A stretch of DNA of 64,000 nt from Chloroflexota bacterium (GCA_013112715.1 JABFGB010000004.1:1-64000), one strand, 5' to 3'. Counted from the stretch's first letter, positions 30,994 to 41,576 are shown. Made by a program: numbers and translations. Notes: a model not told the origin generated them from the letters alone.

Positions 30994-32808
30994 ATGACCA
31001 ACACCACCAAAAGCGAATTCAACGTTCAGAATGCCAAGACCTATAATCATTCCAGCACCACTGTCTGGTTATTGTCGCATCTGGCACGCCATTGGCCCTT
31101 TGCTCTCCTTGCCGTCGCCGCTTCCATTATCAACAGCGGGGGGCAGGCCGCCATCGCATTTTTTACTGGCAAGGCCTTCGATGTCATCAATCAGGACTCA
31201 CCTGATTTGGATAAGGTTCGCACCTATGTCCTGTATATCGGATTGTTAGGGCTGTTCTATGCAACGGGCCAGCTTTGCCGCAACTACTCCTTTGGCTTGC
31301 TGGCTCAACGCCTTGAACGGGATACCCGCGAAGAACTGTATATCAGCCTTTTGGGTAAGAGCCAGACCTTTCATGACCGCCAGCGGATTGGCGATGTGAT
31401 GGCCCGCGCTACGGACGATGTGCGCCAACTCAATATGATGCTCAATCCGGGCCTAATGCTCATTGTTGGGTCGTCTATGAGCCTGATTGTGCCGCTGATT
31501 TCGATTGCCCTGCTGCGGGCGGAACTGCTGCTCTCGCCCGTTGTTTTCACCGTGCTATTTTACATCGCCCTGTGGGACTATACACGGCGACTGCGCCCTG
31601 TGACCACCCATTCCCGTAACACCTTTGGCATCATGAACGCCGGATTGCAGGAAACGATTAGCGGGATCGAACTGGTCAAATCTTCGGCCCAAGAACAACA
31701 AGAACAAGCCAAGTTTATCCAAAATGCCCGCAAGTACCGCGATTATATGGTACAGCAGGGCGAAATAGAAGGGCGCTATCTGCCACTGCTCATGTTGAGT
31801 CTAGCCATCACCGCCGGATTTTTGCACGCCGTCATTTTATATGATCGGGGCGAAATCCCGGTGGGCACGATTATCGCCTATATTGGCATATTTGGGATCT
31901 TGCGCTTCCCGACCTTTATCAGCATTTTCACCTTTTCGCTGGTGCAGTTGGGGTATGCCGGGGCGACCCGTATTTTGTCGCTGATTAAAGCCGAAGCCGA
32001 TATTGATGAAAATACGACGGGACATCGAGCCAGCATTCGTGGCGATATTGAATTTAAGAATGTCAGCTTTGGATACTATGGCGCGGATAACCCCGTGCTG
32101 AAAAACGTCTCATTCAAAGTGCAGGCCGGACAGACAGTAGCGATTGTCGGGCAGACGGGCAGTGGCAAAACCAGCATCACCCGCCTCATCAATCGCATCT
32201 ATGACGCCAACTCCGGACAGGTTTTGCTGGATGGGGTGGATGTGCGCGATTGGGCGTTGGATAGCCTGCGCTCTCAGATCAGTGTAATCGAGCAGGATGT
32301 ATTTTTGTTCTCACGCACGGTGGCTGAAAACATTGCGTTTGGCGTGCCGGGAGCGACCCAAGCCGATATTGAACGGGCGGCCCAGGCTGCCCAAGCCCAT
32401 GATTTCATCATGAAATTTGAAAGCGGCTATGAAACGATGGTTGGTGAACGTGGGGTGACACTCTCTGGGGGTCAACGTCAGCGCATTGCGTTGGCACGGG
32501 CCTTTTTGACCGACCCGCGCATCTTGATTATGGATGACTCGACCAGCGCCGTAGATAGTGCCACCGAGGATGAAATTCAAAAAGCGATTCGCCGGGTACA
32601 AGAAGGGCGTACCGTTGTGCTGATTACCCACCGCCTAAGCCAAATTCGTTGGGCCGATATAATTCTCGTCGTCAAAAAGGGGCGGATTGTGGCACAGGGG
32701 TCGCATGAACATTTACTGGCGACGAGTGCCGATTATCGCAGTATTTTTGCGCGTTACGAAGTGGACTTGCCACCCCTGATGCAGGCCGAAGCTGAACCCG
32801 TTGCCTAA
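30994..32808 (+). CDS. ABC exporter half-transporter, degenerate-site subunit
   Basis: 604 residues. Six transmembrane helices (residues about 30-320) and a C-terminal ATPase: Walker A GQTGSGKTS, Q loop ISVIEQDVFLF, signature LSGGQRQR, Walker B ILIMDDSTSAVD and H loop ITHRLS. The catalytic glutamate after Walker B is Asp, as in the inactive-site subunit of heterodimers such as TM287/288 and BmrCD. Partner is the next gene. Drug or lipid export is the family role. Confidence 0.93.
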   Translation: MTNTTKSEFNVQNAKTYNHSSTTVWLLSHLARHWPFALLAVAASIINSGGQAAIAFFTGKAFDVINQDSPDLDKVRTYVLYIGLLGLFYATGQLCRNYSFGLLAQRLERDTREELYISLLGKSQTFHDRQRIGDVMARATDDVRQLNMMLNPGLMLIVGSSMSLIVPLISIALLRAELLLSPVVFTVLFYIALWDYTRRLRPVTTHSRNTFGIMNAGLQETISGIELVKSSAQEQQEQAKFIQNARKYRDYMVQQGEIEGRYLPLLMLSLAITAGFLHAVILYDRGEIPVGTIIAYIGIFGILRFPTFISIFTFSLVQLGYAGATRILSLIKAEADIDENTTGHRASIRGDIEFKNVSFGYYGADNPVLKNVSFKVQAGQTVAIVGQTGSGKTSITRLINRIYDANSGQVLLDGVDVRDWALDSLRSQISVIEQDVFLFSRTVAENIAFGVPGATQADIERAAQAAQAHDFIMKFESGYETMVGERGVTLSGGQRQRIALARAFLTDPRILIMDDSTSAVDSATEDEIQKAIRRVQEGRTVVLITHRLSQIRWADIILVVKKGRIVAQGSHEHLLATSADYRSIFARYEVDLPPLMQAEAEPVA

Positions 32809-32844
32809 GGGCCAAATAGATAAAACAAGAGGAGAACGATCACA

Positions 32845-34662
32845 ATGGGTTTTATCATGGATGGCCTTGAGGCCGAGAGTTATGATCGCAGCTACACCGA
32901 CGGGGAACTTATCCGCCGCATCTGGGCATTTTTCCGCCCACAATATCGCCGGATGACCATTGTCGGGATAACGGTTTTTCTGGCGGCCCTGTTTGACATT
33001 GCCCTGCCGCTGTTCCTCTCGCGCAGTATTGACCTGTTGGCGGAGGGGGCCAAAATTGGCACGATTGTCCTGCTGGTCGGGGTAATTAGTTTTTCGGGGG
33101 TGTCATCTTGGGTATCGAATTACATCCGACGGCGTACCTCGGCTCGCGCGGTCAATGATGTGGTTTTGGCCTTACGTGAACGCGCCTTTAAAGCCGTCAC
33201 CGAACGCGATTTGTCGTTTTATGACGAAAACCCGACGGGCAAGATTGTGTCGCGCGTGACTTCTGATACGCAAGATTTTGCTAATGTCGTCCAGCTTTCG
33301 ATTGACTTGATGAGCCAAGTGATGTTGGTGCTGTTCATGACCATTGTTCTGTTTATTATTGACCCCATCCTGTCGTTGTTAGTCGTGTCCTTTGCCCCGT
33401 TGGTGGTAATTATTGCCCTCGCGTTCCGCCGATTTGCCCGCTGGACAACCCAGCAGTCGCGTCGTATTTTGGCGGAGGTCAATTCCAATATTCAAGAGAG
33501 CATCAGTGGTATCTCGGTGGCAAAAGCCTATCGCCAAGAACAGGCCATCTATGACACGTTTAGCAATGTCAACCGCCGCGCCTTTCGGATTAATTTGCGG
33601 ACAGAGTTTACCTTTAGTTCGATTTTCCCCCTGCTAAATTTCACGGCATCGGTGATTGGGACCACTTCGATTGTCTATTTTGGCGCGACACGGGTGGCCG
33701 ATGCCCATCTCACCCCCGGTCAATGGTATCTATTCATTTTAGGGCTTGAGCAATTCTGGTTCCCGTTGACCAGCATCGCGTCATTCTGGAGCCAGTTCCA
33801 AAGCGGGCTGAGTGCCAGTGAGCGTGTGTTTGCGTTAATTGACGCCGAACCGAAAGTTGTCCAGACCGATAATCAACCCGTCAGCAGATTGCAAGGTGAG
33901 ATTGAGTTCAAAGATGTAGATTTTCGCTATACCGCCGAAGAAACGGTGCTGGAAGGATTTAACCTCAAAATCGAACAAGGTGAGACGATTGCGTTAGTCG
34001 GACATACAGGGGCAGGGAAATCCAGTCTGGGCAAGTTGATTGCGCGGTTCTATGAATTTCAGGACGGGCAATTATTGATTGATGGGCGTGACATCCGCAC
34101 CTTTGATTTAAGTGACTATCGGCGGAATCTGGGAATTGTGAACCAAAGCCCCTTCCTGTTCAGCGGCACGGTGCGCGAAAATATCCGCTATGGTAAACCG
34201 GAGGCTACCGACGCCGAAATTGAAGCGATGACGGCTCAAATCGCGGGCGGGGAATGGGTCGAAACCCTGCCGAATGGCCTTGATACCGAAGTGGGTGAGC
34301 GCGGGACGGGCATCAGTATGGGCCAGCGCCAATTGGTAGCTCTCAGTCGGGTGCTGCTGGAAGACCCCTCCATTTTTATCTTGGATGAAGCAACGGCGAG
34401 TGTTGACCCGCTGACCGAGGCGCAAATCCAAGAAGGGTTGGATTTGGTATTGCATCACCGCACCTCGATTGTCATTGCCCATCGTCTTAGCACCATTCGC
34501 AACGCTGACCGTATTATTGTCTTGCGACAGGGGGAGATTATCGAGGAGGGCAATCACGATTCGCTATTGGAATCTGGTGGACATTATGCCGAGTTGTATA
34601 ATACCTATTTCCGCCATCAGAGTTTGGAATATATTGAAAAAGCCTACGCTCTGGCAAATTAA
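32845..34662 (+). CDS. ABC exporter half-transporter, consensus-site subunit
   Basis: 605 residues, same layout as its neighbour. Walker A is GHTGAGKSS and Walker B IFILDEATASVD keeps the catalytic Glu, but the signature is ISMGQRQL rather than LSGGQ. In a heterodimer this altered signature pairs with the other subunit's altered Walker B, giving one dead and one live ATP site. GAGGAGA lies nine bases before the ATG; 36 bases separate the two genes. Confidence 0.93.
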   Translation: MGFIMDGLEAESYDRSYTDGELIRRIWAFFRPQYRRMTIVGITVFLAALFDIALPLFLSRSIDLLAEGAKIGTIVLLVGVISFSGVSSWVSNYIRRRTSARAVNDVVLALRERAFKAVTERDLSFYDENPTGKIVSRVTSDTQDFANVVQLSIDLMSQVMLVLFMTIVLFIIDPILSLLVVSFAPLVVIIALAFRRFARWTTQQSRRILAEVNSNIQESISGISVAKAYRQEQAIYDTFSNVNRRAFRINLRTEFTFSSIFPLLNFTASVIGTTSIVYFGATRVADAHLTPGQWYLFILGLEQFWFPLTSIASFWSQFQSGLSASERVFALIDAEPKVVQTDNQPVSRLQGEIEFKDVDFRYTAEETVLEGFNLKIEQGETIALVGHTGAGKSSLGKLIARFYEFQDGQLLIDGRDIRTFDLSDYRRNLGIVNQSPFLFSGTVRENIRYGKPEATDAEIEAMTAQIAGGEWVETLPNGLDTEVGERGTGISMGQRQLVALSRVLLEDPSIFILDEATASVDPLTEAQIQEGLDLVLHHRTSIVIAHRLSTIRNADRIIVLRQGEIIEEGNHDSLLESGGHYAELYNTYFRHQSLEYIEKAYALAN

Positions 34663-34688
34663 GCTTGGAGAATAGGAAAGGGGTAGAA

Positions 34689-35177
34689 ATGTTGTCCATT
34701 GAAATCGTGCCGTCCAAAGATGCGACGATCCTTGTCCCCATTTTGCATGAAGCAGAAGAAGGCGACGAGCGTATTTTAAAGACAATTGAAGACCCATCCA
34801 CTACCGCTTACCTTGCCCAAGTTGGGGATGATATTGTTGGGGCAGTGGTCATGCGATGGGCACCAGCCGAAAGCGAAATTGTCTATATCGCTACCGAACC
34901 TGCGTGGCGCGGTCAAGGGTATGGCAAGGCGATCATGCGCTGGATTATCGAAGAAGCACAGCGGCGGGGCACAGCAGAAATTATAGTAGGTACAGCCAAT
35001 GCGGGCTTGGATCAAATCGCCTTTTACCAAAAGTGCGGCTTCCGCATGGATTCGGTGCGGAAGAACTTTTTTGACTATTTTCCGGCCCCTGTGTATGAAA
35101 ACGGTATACGTTTACAGGATATGTTGATGTTGAAGCTGGTGGTTGCTGATTTGCCAGACGAAACCACCCACCCCTGA
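34689..35177 (+). CDS. GNAT family N-acetyltransferase
   Basis: 162 residues from ATG 34689, with AAAGGGG upstream; a TTG at 34665 is in frame but less likely. The acetyl-CoA loop is WRGQGYGKAIMRWIIEEA and the end has FYQKCGFRMDSVRKNFF. Substrate unknown. Same strand and 26 bases after the exporter, so it may belong to that operon. Confidence 0.85.
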   Translation: MLSIEIVPSKDATILVPILHEAEEGDERILKTIEDPSTTAYLAQVGDDIVGAVVMRWAPAESEIVYIATEPAWRGQGYGKAIMRWIIEEAQRRGTAEIIVGTANAGLDQIAFYQKCGFRMDSVRKNFFDYFPAPVYENGIRLQDMLMLKLVVADLPDETTHP

Positions 35178-35315
35178 TTATTGGCTACCTTAATGACTTG
35201 CTCCAATACCCAAGCAATGGCCCTAAACTGTTCCGTCAGTTGCTCCTCGCCAAAAGTGGCTTGGAAATTTTCACTTCAGGTCTAACCGCTATACACTCAT
35301 AATTGTTGACTCGGC

Positions 35316-37244
35316 ATGAAATTATCCGTAGGCCAATGCTCGATGACTCTCCCCCCTCCCACAAAACTATGGCTGGCGGCGTTGATTATTTTGCCACTGG
35401 CCTTTAATCCTATCAGCCGCTGGCAATATGAACCCGATAAGGTGGCCCTCCTATTGGCTTTTACAGGGCTTTTGTTGGGGGCAGCTTTTTGGCGTGGCGC
35501 AATCCCAAAACCATCTAAGAATCATACCGAAAAGTGGTTTGTGGTTTTTTTGCTGGTCAATTTACTGGCGGTGTTTGGCTCGGATATGCCGAATTGGGCG
35601 TTGTGGGGTGATCCGGCATGGCGCAATGGTTTTTTATTGACGCTTGCCAGCGCCATTCTATTTGGCTTGGCCCGCCGCCAGCTATTTTCAACGGATACGC
35701 AGCGCCGATTGCTGCAAACCGTCGTTTGGACAAGTGCTATGGTTTCGATATACGGCATCTTGGAGCAATTGCGCCTCAATCCCCTTATCAATGATGAAGA
35801 TACCGTGCGTGCTTCGGCAACACTGGCCCATGCGAATCTACTGGCCTTGTATTTGGCGATGACGATACCCCTCACCTTCACCCTAATGCTAAATCAGTGG
35901 CTGCGACGAGAAATCGGTGTGGTGATTTTGCTTGGGCAAGGGGTGTGTCTCATTTTTACCTATTCACGGGCGGGGTGGCTGGCGACATTGGCGAGTGTCT
36001 GTATTTTCGCCGGATTATGGCTGATGAATCGAGGGAGAAAAAATCTAGCCCGTCTCGTGTTGATGGGGACTACCGCCGGACTCATAGTCCTATTCGTTTT
36101 GAGTATGTTGCCGCCGCTGCCAAGTCATGCGCCCCATACCCTGCAAACGCTGACCAATATGTTTCGCTGGAAGGGTGCGACTGCCCAAATCCGCTTTTTG
36201 GGATGGGAGGCCGCTGCGGATGCCATCCAAGAGCGCCCGATTTTGGGGTATGGGCCTGCAAGTTATGGCATGGTATTGGAATGGCATCTCCCGCCGGAAC
36301 TTGCTCCCTTTGGTGGTGCAGAAGCATTGGGAGGACGACCTCACAATCGGCTGATTGAAGTTGGGATTGAGACGGGGGGAGTGGGCCTAGTGGTCTATAT
36401 CGGCTTACTGGTGGCCCTATTTTTGCCCCTTGTTCGACGAATATCGAAGTCTTCCCAATCTGAAAATTCCGTAAAAATCGGTCTCTTAGCGGCGCTGAGT
36501 GCCAATCTCGTCGGGACACAGCTTTCATTTGAGAGCGCGGCAACCGTGTTTTTGTTTTGGATGCTGGCAGGGATGGCTCATGCTGAAGCGATGCCGGTGG
36601 GGGTAATGTCTGTGACACGTCGGCAGCCTATTATCGGAGTGGGGATAGCAGGACTTGGCTTGTTGACGATGGGTCTGATTATCGTACCCGACATGCTGGC
36701 CTATCGAGGGGAATCGCAATGTGGCAAAAGCGCGGATTGTGACCCTGCTCAAACGCTTCAATGGGCGGTTGACCTCTCCCCGACCCCCGAAATATTTGAG
36801 ATGGCTCTAGGGAATGCCTACGCTGCTTCAAACGATGATTGGCAGGCAGGTGGGAATGTGCTGCAAAAATTAGTAGGCCGCTACCCGACGATTGTACAAT
36901 TCCGTCGAGCCTATGCCCTCTATTTGCGCCGCTGGAGTGCCGCCGAGCAGAATAATGAAATCGCCGCTGATTCGATTGACGAATATTCGCACACCCTCGT
37001 GTTAAGCCGACACGACCCCGATTTGTGGTTGGATCGTGGACTGGTCTGGTTGCAGATGGGGGAACCGAATTTTGCGCTGGCGGATTTTCAACAAGCCAAC
37101 ATGCTGTTAGGCGACTACCCCCGCTATTATGGGGCGATGTCGGTCTATGCCTCTATGCAAGGGGATGTTGCAGCAGCCCAAGAGTGGCAGCAGTTGGCGC
37201 TCGACGCTCAACGAAAGTGGGATAATTGGGTATGGCGTCGCTAG
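35316..37244 (+). CDS. O-antigen ligase/polymerase-like membrane protein
   Basis: 642 residues. About eleven transmembrane helices to residue 470, with the Wzy_C/WaaL-type periplasmic region GWEAAADAIQERPILGYGPASYG and PHNRLIEVGIETG. The last 160 residues are soluble and TPR-like (LWLDRGLVWLQMGEPNFALADFQQA). WaaL-type enzymes join or polymerise glycans at the outer face of the membrane. First gene of a run of five overlapping polysaccharide genes. No clear ribosome site at the chosen ATG. Confidence 0.83.
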   Translation: MKLSVGQCSMTLPPPTKLWLAALIILPLAFNPISRWQYEPDKVALLLAFTGLLLGAAFWRGAIPKPSKNHTEKWFVVFLLVNLLAVFGSDMPNWALWGDPAWRNGFLLTLASAILFGLARRQLFSTDTQRRLLQTVVWTSAMVSIYGILEQLRLNPLINDEDTVRASATLAHANLLALYLAMTIPLTFTLMLNQWLRREIGVVILLGQGVCLIFTYSRAGWLATLASVCIFAGLWLMNRGRKNLARLVLMGTTAGLIVLFVLSMLPPLPSHAPHTLQTLTNMFRWKGATAQIRFLGWEAAADAIQERPILGYGPASYGMVLEWHLPPELAPFGGAEALGGRPHNRLIEVGIETGGVGLVVYIGLLVALFLPLVRRISKSSQSENSVKIGLLAALSANLVGTQLSFESAATVFLFWMLAGMAHAEAMPVGVMSVTRRQPIIGVGIAGLGLLTMGLIIVPDMLAYRGESQCGKSADCDPAQTLQWAVDLSPTPEIFEMALGNAYAASNDDWQAGGNVLQKLVGRYPTIVQFRRAYALYLRRWSAAEQNNEIAADSIDEYSHTLVLSRHDPDLWLDRGLVWLQMGEPNFALADFQQANMLLGDYPRYYGAMSVYASMQGDVAAAQEWQQLALDAQRKWDNWVWRR

Positions 37245-38470
37245 AAAGGCTTAATCGCCACAGCCGCCAGTTGATGGTCTTGCAGGTGGGTCAAATTGGT
37301 ATCGGGATTCTGAGTCAGGTTATCTTATTGGCTCGTTGGTCGCCCCACCCGGAAACCGACTTATTTTTGGTCGTCAGCGGGATTCCTTGGTTGGTCAGTG
37401 CAGCCTTATTAATTTCTGGCCTCGAAATGGCTCTACCAGCGACCTATCATCGCACCGACGATACCAGCCATTTTTTGAACCTCCTGTTTGCCATAACCCT
37501 CATCATTGCTCTAGTTGCATCGTTTATAAGCGGGGGTGTCATTTTCATCCTCGCACAGCAGGCGGATTTACCCACCGTGTCCAGCTTAAGCATGGGGGCG
37601 CTGTTGGGATTTCAAATTTTACCCACCGCGTTAACGTGGCTTGGTCGAGGGGTGTTGGTGGCACGCGAACAACTCAGTGCGGCCCGCATGACCTTATTCA
37701 TCGGTAGTCTGGTAACGGCAATGGGTTATTTACTGTTAGGGGGAAGACCTGCGCTGACGTTATCGGCGGTGACATGTGGCGCGGCAGTCATAGCAGCAGG
37801 ATGGACGTGGTATTTTTGCGGGGGATTGGGATTCAACATCAACCGCAGCCTATTCCAACAATTTTTGCCTGAACTGAAAATATTGGGAAAGGCAATGGCA
37901 GGCATTAGCGCCGCAGCGGGGTTAGTGCATCTGCAATTATTGATTGAACGGGGAGCGATTTTGTCACTGGGGACGGGTTATGTCACGGCGTTTAATGTGG
38001 CAGGCCGCGGCTATGAGGCGCTGATGGCATTGGCGGTGTCTGGTTTTGTTATGCCCGCCTATCCCCATTGGGCTAAAAATACGGATGCCCGGCGACTATT
38101 GGGGTGGTCGTTTAAGCGGGTTGTGATGTTAAGCGCGCTGTTGAGTTTAGGGGCGGCGATTTTTGCCTTGATAACCTTTACCGTCTTGGAAAATCGGTGG
38201 ACGGCGGGGCGGCAAACCGCACAGGCGATTCTGGTACTGCTACCGCGTTTTTGGCTACTGACGAATCTGCAACCGCTCATTTTGAAACATTTCGCGCAGG
38301 GCAATACATGGCCGCCGGTGATTGGCAGCCTATTGGGAATTGGGGTTATGGCGGGCGGGGCGGTGATTTTCTTGCCACAAGCGGGGTTGTGGGGCATGGC
38401 AATTTTGGTGACAGGCAGTGTCGTGCCGGGGTGGATCATTCTAGGTTGGTGCGAATGGAGTGGTCACTAA
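37232..38470 (+). CDS. Polysaccharide flippase-like membrane protein (Wzx/MurJ type)
   Basis: 412 residues with about twelve hydrophobic helices and a MATE/MurJ-like start (MVLQVGQIGIGILSQVILLARW). ATG 37232 overlaps the end of the previous gene by 13 bases. Its place between a ligase and glycosyltransferases argues for flipping a lipid-linked glycan. No sharp motif, so the family call rests on topology and context. Confidence 0.65.
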   Translation: MASLERLNRHSRQLMVLQVGQIGIGILSQVILLARWSPHPETDLFLVVSGIPWLVSAALLISGLEMALPATYHRTDDTSHFLNLLFAITLIIALVASFISGGVIFILAQQADLPTVSSLSMGALLGFQILPTALTWLGRGVLVAREQLSAARMTLFIGSLVTAMGYLLLGGRPALTLSAVTCGAAVIAAGWTWYFCGGLGFNINRSLFQQFLPELKILGKAMAGISAAAGLVHLQLLIERGAILSLGTGYVTAFNVAGRGYEALMALAVSGFVMPAYPHWAKNTDARRLLGWSFKRVVMLSALLSLGAAIFALITFTVLENRWTAGRQTAQAILVLLPRFWLLTNLQPLILKHFAQGNTWPPVIGSLLGIGVMAGGAVIFLPQAGLWGMAILVTGSVVPGWIILGWCEWSGH

Positions 38471-39679
38471 ATGCGGCTGTTATTCATATCCCCCTTTGTG
38501 CCCCATCCCGAAATTTTACACGCCGGGGGACAGCATCTTTATCACTTGATGCGTGACCTTGTTCCCCATCATGAACTGCATTTGTTGGCCTATGGGCGGG
38601 GGGAATCGGCGGAACAACTGGCGACGATTCGTGGCCTGTGTGCCTCTGTTATTATCATCACCCCGGCCTATACGTGGGGGCAAAAATTGGGACAGTTGCG
38701 GCGCGGTTGGCGACATCTCCATCAACTGGGCAGGCGTACCCATCTTGAAATGCGCGATGCTATTCGACATATTTGTAAAGTGGCCCAAATTGAGGTGGCA
38801 CATCTGGCATGGACAGAAATGGCGCGTTATTTGGATGTGATTCCGGCACAGGTCGGTACAGTGGTCAATTTACATGATATTGAAGCGGTTGTCCGCCCTC
38901 GTGAAATTACGCTTTATCCGTTGGGGTTGGCGAAATTTCAGGCCATGTGTCGTACCCGTGGGCTAATTCGTCTAGAGCAGATAACGATGCAACGTGGCGA
39001 TCATCTAGTGGTATGTTCTGAAACAGATCGGGCATGGCTGTCAGATAGGATAGATGCTCGACGGGTTTCAGTTGCGCCAGTGTGGTCAGGATTGGAGTAT
39101 GATTCTCTGCCGATTGAAAAGATTGTGCCGGGGCGGTTAGTATTTTTTGGTGCGATGGATCGGATAGCGAATAGTGCCGCCGCCGAGTTTTTGATTCAAG
39201 AAGTATTCCCGCGCGTCGTCGCCGAACATCCAAGTGCAACTCTACGCATTGTTGGAGCGAATCCACCGCCAAAATTGGTGCGACGCATGGCGGATCATCC
39301 TCAGATCACAATTGCAGGGTATGTCTCGAACATCGCGGCGGAATGGGCGGCGGTGGACGTGGCGGTGCTACCAAGTTTGATAGGCGGAGGCCAAATCACC
39401 AAGATTGTTCAAGCGATGGCGGCAAGGCGACCTGTTGTGACTACCCTTTTTGGTAATGAGGGCATTGGAGCACCTGTCGGAACTGCGGTAGAGTTAGGGA
39501 GGGATGCAGAGGATTTTTCTGCTGCGGTGTTGCGTCTTTTGCGTGATCGTTCGTATTGGGAGGCCATCGCCAGTGGGGGATATGAATTTGTACGTCATCA
39601 GTTTAACTGGCAGACTTCCGTCCATACTTTTGAGGCGGCCTATCGTGCGGCTCTCACCACCCAAAGGGAAAGCACTTGA
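38471..39679 (+). CDS. Glycosyltransferase family 4-like
   Basis: 402 residues. GT-B fold: N-terminal LLFISPFVPHPEILHAGGQH and C-terminal nucleotide-sugar domain with VFFGAMDRIANSAAAEFL, VAVLPSLIGGGQITKIVQAM and RRPVVTT. Donor and acceptor unknown. The ATG abuts the previous stop. Confidence 0.85.
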   Translation: MRLLFISPFVPHPEILHAGGQHLYHLMRDLVPHHELHLLAYGRGESAEQLATIRGLCASVIIITPAYTWGQKLGQLRRGWRHLHQLGRRTHLEMRDAIRHICKVAQIEVAHLAWTEMARYLDVIPAQVGTVVNLHDIEAVVRPREITLYPLGLAKFQAMCRTRGLIRLEQITMQRGDHLVVCSETDRAWLSDRIDARRVSVAPVWSGLEYDSLPIEKIVPGRLVFFGAMDRIANSAAAEFLIQEVFPRVVAEHPSATLRIVGANPPPKLVRRMADHPQITIAGYVSNIAAEWAAVDVAVLPSLIGGGQITKIVQAMAARRPVVTTLFGNEGIGAPVGTAVELGRDAEDFSAAVLRLLRDRSYWEAIASGGYEFVRHQFNWQTSVHTFEAAYRAALTTQREST

Positions 39680-40623
39680 TTGGTATTGTGATTGTGACAT
39701 GGAACGGCCTGCATGACACGCTTAAATGTCTGACTTCGCTGCGCCATCAAACCCATCCCCATTGGCAGGCGGTGGTGGTGGATAATGCGTCGCAGGATGG
39801 CACACCCGATTGTATAGCCAATTATTTTCCCGAAGTGCATCTTATTCAGAACGAACACAACACGGGCTATGTGTATGCCAATAATCAGGGCATTGATTAT
39901 CTGATGGGGCAGGACTGTCAATGGATACTGCTGTTGAACAATGATGTCATCTTGCAACCGGACGCATTGGCGGAGATGGTGCGAGTCGGCGACGAAAATC
40001 CCCAAATTGGCGTGATTGGCCCCCTCATGCAGCGGACTTTACGACCCGACGTGATTGACTTGGGGGGCGACCTTGATTTTCGATGGGGACGGGTGCTGCT
40101 GCGACGCTGTGCCGATGAAACCCCGACTGCGGAAAATTGGCTACCGATTGATTACGTGTGGGGCTGCACGCTGATGGCGCGGCGGGAGATTATGGAAAAG
40201 GTGGGTGGGTTAGCGCCCATTTACGATGCCTATTTTGAGGACGCCGAGTTGTGCCTGCGGGCTAAAAAATTGGGCTATCTTACAGTGGTGGCGCTGCAAT
40301 CGAAGGTAATTCATGCGGTAGGCAGTTCGGGCGAAAAACGCTTTTTGTGGCAGACCTATCTGCGTACCCGCAACCATGCCCTGTTTTTCCTGCGATTTAG
40401 CCAACCGCGTGACTGGCCTACCTTGCTTCCCGCCCTTTTTTTGTGGCAGCTTCCCGAAATTGTCGCCCGGTCTGCCGCGCTGTTCCTCGCCCGCACGCTA
40501 CGCCGCAAAAAATACGCTGGCCGTCCGATCAAATTGTGGGGCTATATTCCCCCTGAGCGGCCTACTTCTGCCCAAATTCGGGCTTGGCTGCAAGAGGCAG
40601 GCTATTTTGAAGGACAATCATGA
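39676..40623 (+). CDS. Glycosyltransferase family 2 (rhamnosyltransferase-like)
   Basis: 315 residues. GT-A fold: VIVTWNGLHDTLKCLTSL, the VVDNASQDGT donor loop, the metal-binding LLLNNDV and the ED-type YDAYFEDAELCLRA. It starts with TTG overlapping the previous stop (TTGA), which signals translational coupling. Confidence 0.87.
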   Translation: MIGIVIVTWNGLHDTLKCLTSLRHQTHPHWQAVVVDNASQDGTPDCIANYFPEVHLIQNEHNTGYVYANNQGIDYLMGQDCQWILLLNNDVILQPDALAEMVRVGDENPQIGVIGPLMQRTLRPDVIDLGGDLDFRWGRVLLRRCADETPTAENWLPIDYVWGCTLMARREIMEKVGGLAPIYDAYFEDAELCLRAKKLGYLTVVALQSKVIHAVGSSGEKRFLWQTYLRTRNHALFFLRFSQPRDWPTLLPALFLWQLPEIVARSAALFLARTLRRKKYAGRPIKLWGYIPPERPTSAQIRAWLQEAGYFEGQS

Positions 40624-41492
40624 AAAATCCGTTTTTTTCGGTTATTGTGACTACCCATAACCGCGCTGCACTCATTACCCGCTGCATCGAAAGTTTGTTG
40701 ACCCAGAATTTCCCCTCTGACGATTTTGAAATCATCGTAGTGGATGACGGCAGCCGTCCCCGCACAGGCAAAATTTTGATGCCCTATCATCAATCCGGCC
40801 TGATTCGTTATCTCCGTCAATCTCAGCAGGGATGGGGAGCGGCACGATTAAACGGCGTGCGACACAGTCGGGGCGAAATTATGGTTTTTTTAGATGATGA
40901 CTGCCAAGCCCCGCCGGACTGGTTGGCGACCTATGCGACAGTATATGATCGGCTGGCCTCGGTGGTGGGGGTAGGAGGGGGATTGCGACATGGCGACAAA
41001 ATGAATGTGGCAGGCTGGAAGCAGTATCATGGACATATGGCCTATTTTGACCGTCTCAATGCGCCGCTTGGCATCATGAACACCCAATCCGGGCAGGCAT
41101 GGTTTACGTTTGGGGGCAATCGCAGTTTTCGCAAAGATGTTTGGTTGAGTGTGCAACCTAAATCCAATGACTGGTATTTTGACGATTACTCTATAGACCT
41201 CCGACTTCGGGAGCAAGGGGTACTGGTTTATTATGAGCCTGCTGCATGGGTTGAGCATTATTATTTTCTGAGCCTGCAACAGCGATTACATTCAGCTTAT
41301 CGTTATGGGCGGTCAGAAAAATCACTAGGCCGTGATGCTCAACCCAATGACCCCACAATTCGGTTGGGACTGTGGGGACGCTGGCGACGCATGAAATCGG
41401 AAGCGCCGAAAGCCAGTACGTGGGCGCATGTGTGGTATGCCCTCACCCAGCCCCTCATGTGGGTAGCACGGCACTGGGGACGGCGTAGATGA
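40620..41492 (+). CDS. Glycosyltransferase family 2
   Basis: 290 residues. FSVIVTTHNRAALITRC, IVVDDGSRP, the metal motif VFLDDDCQAP and DDYSIDLRLREQG are the GT2 landmarks. ATGA overlap with the previous gene. Probably a third sugar transferase of the same cluster. Confidence 0.88.
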   Translation: MKNPFFSVIVTTHNRAALITRCIESLLTQNFPSDDFEIIVVDDGSRPRTGKILMPYHQSGLIRYLRQSQQGWGAARLNGVRHSRGEIMVFLDDDCQAPPDWLATYATVYDRLASVVGVGGGLRHGDKMNVAGWKQYHGHMAYFDRLNAPLGIMNTQSGQAWFTFGGNRSFRKDVWLSVQPKSNDWYFDDYSIDLRLREQGVLVYYEPAAWVEHYYFLSLQQRLHSAYRYGRSEKSLGRDAQPNDPTIRLGLWGRWRRMKSEAPKASTWAHVWYALTQPLMWVARHWGRRR

Positions 41493-41576
41493 TTAATGTA
41501 TAGATATGGCCGCTACGAATTTCTGGGGTCGTCACTTTTTACCCAATTCCTGTTGAGAAAGGTTTATCAGTACCTT

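Noticed and set aside
35178-35315. Possible small gene upstream of the polysaccharide cluster
   Set aside because: Only short frames with early stops on both strands; no ribosome site.
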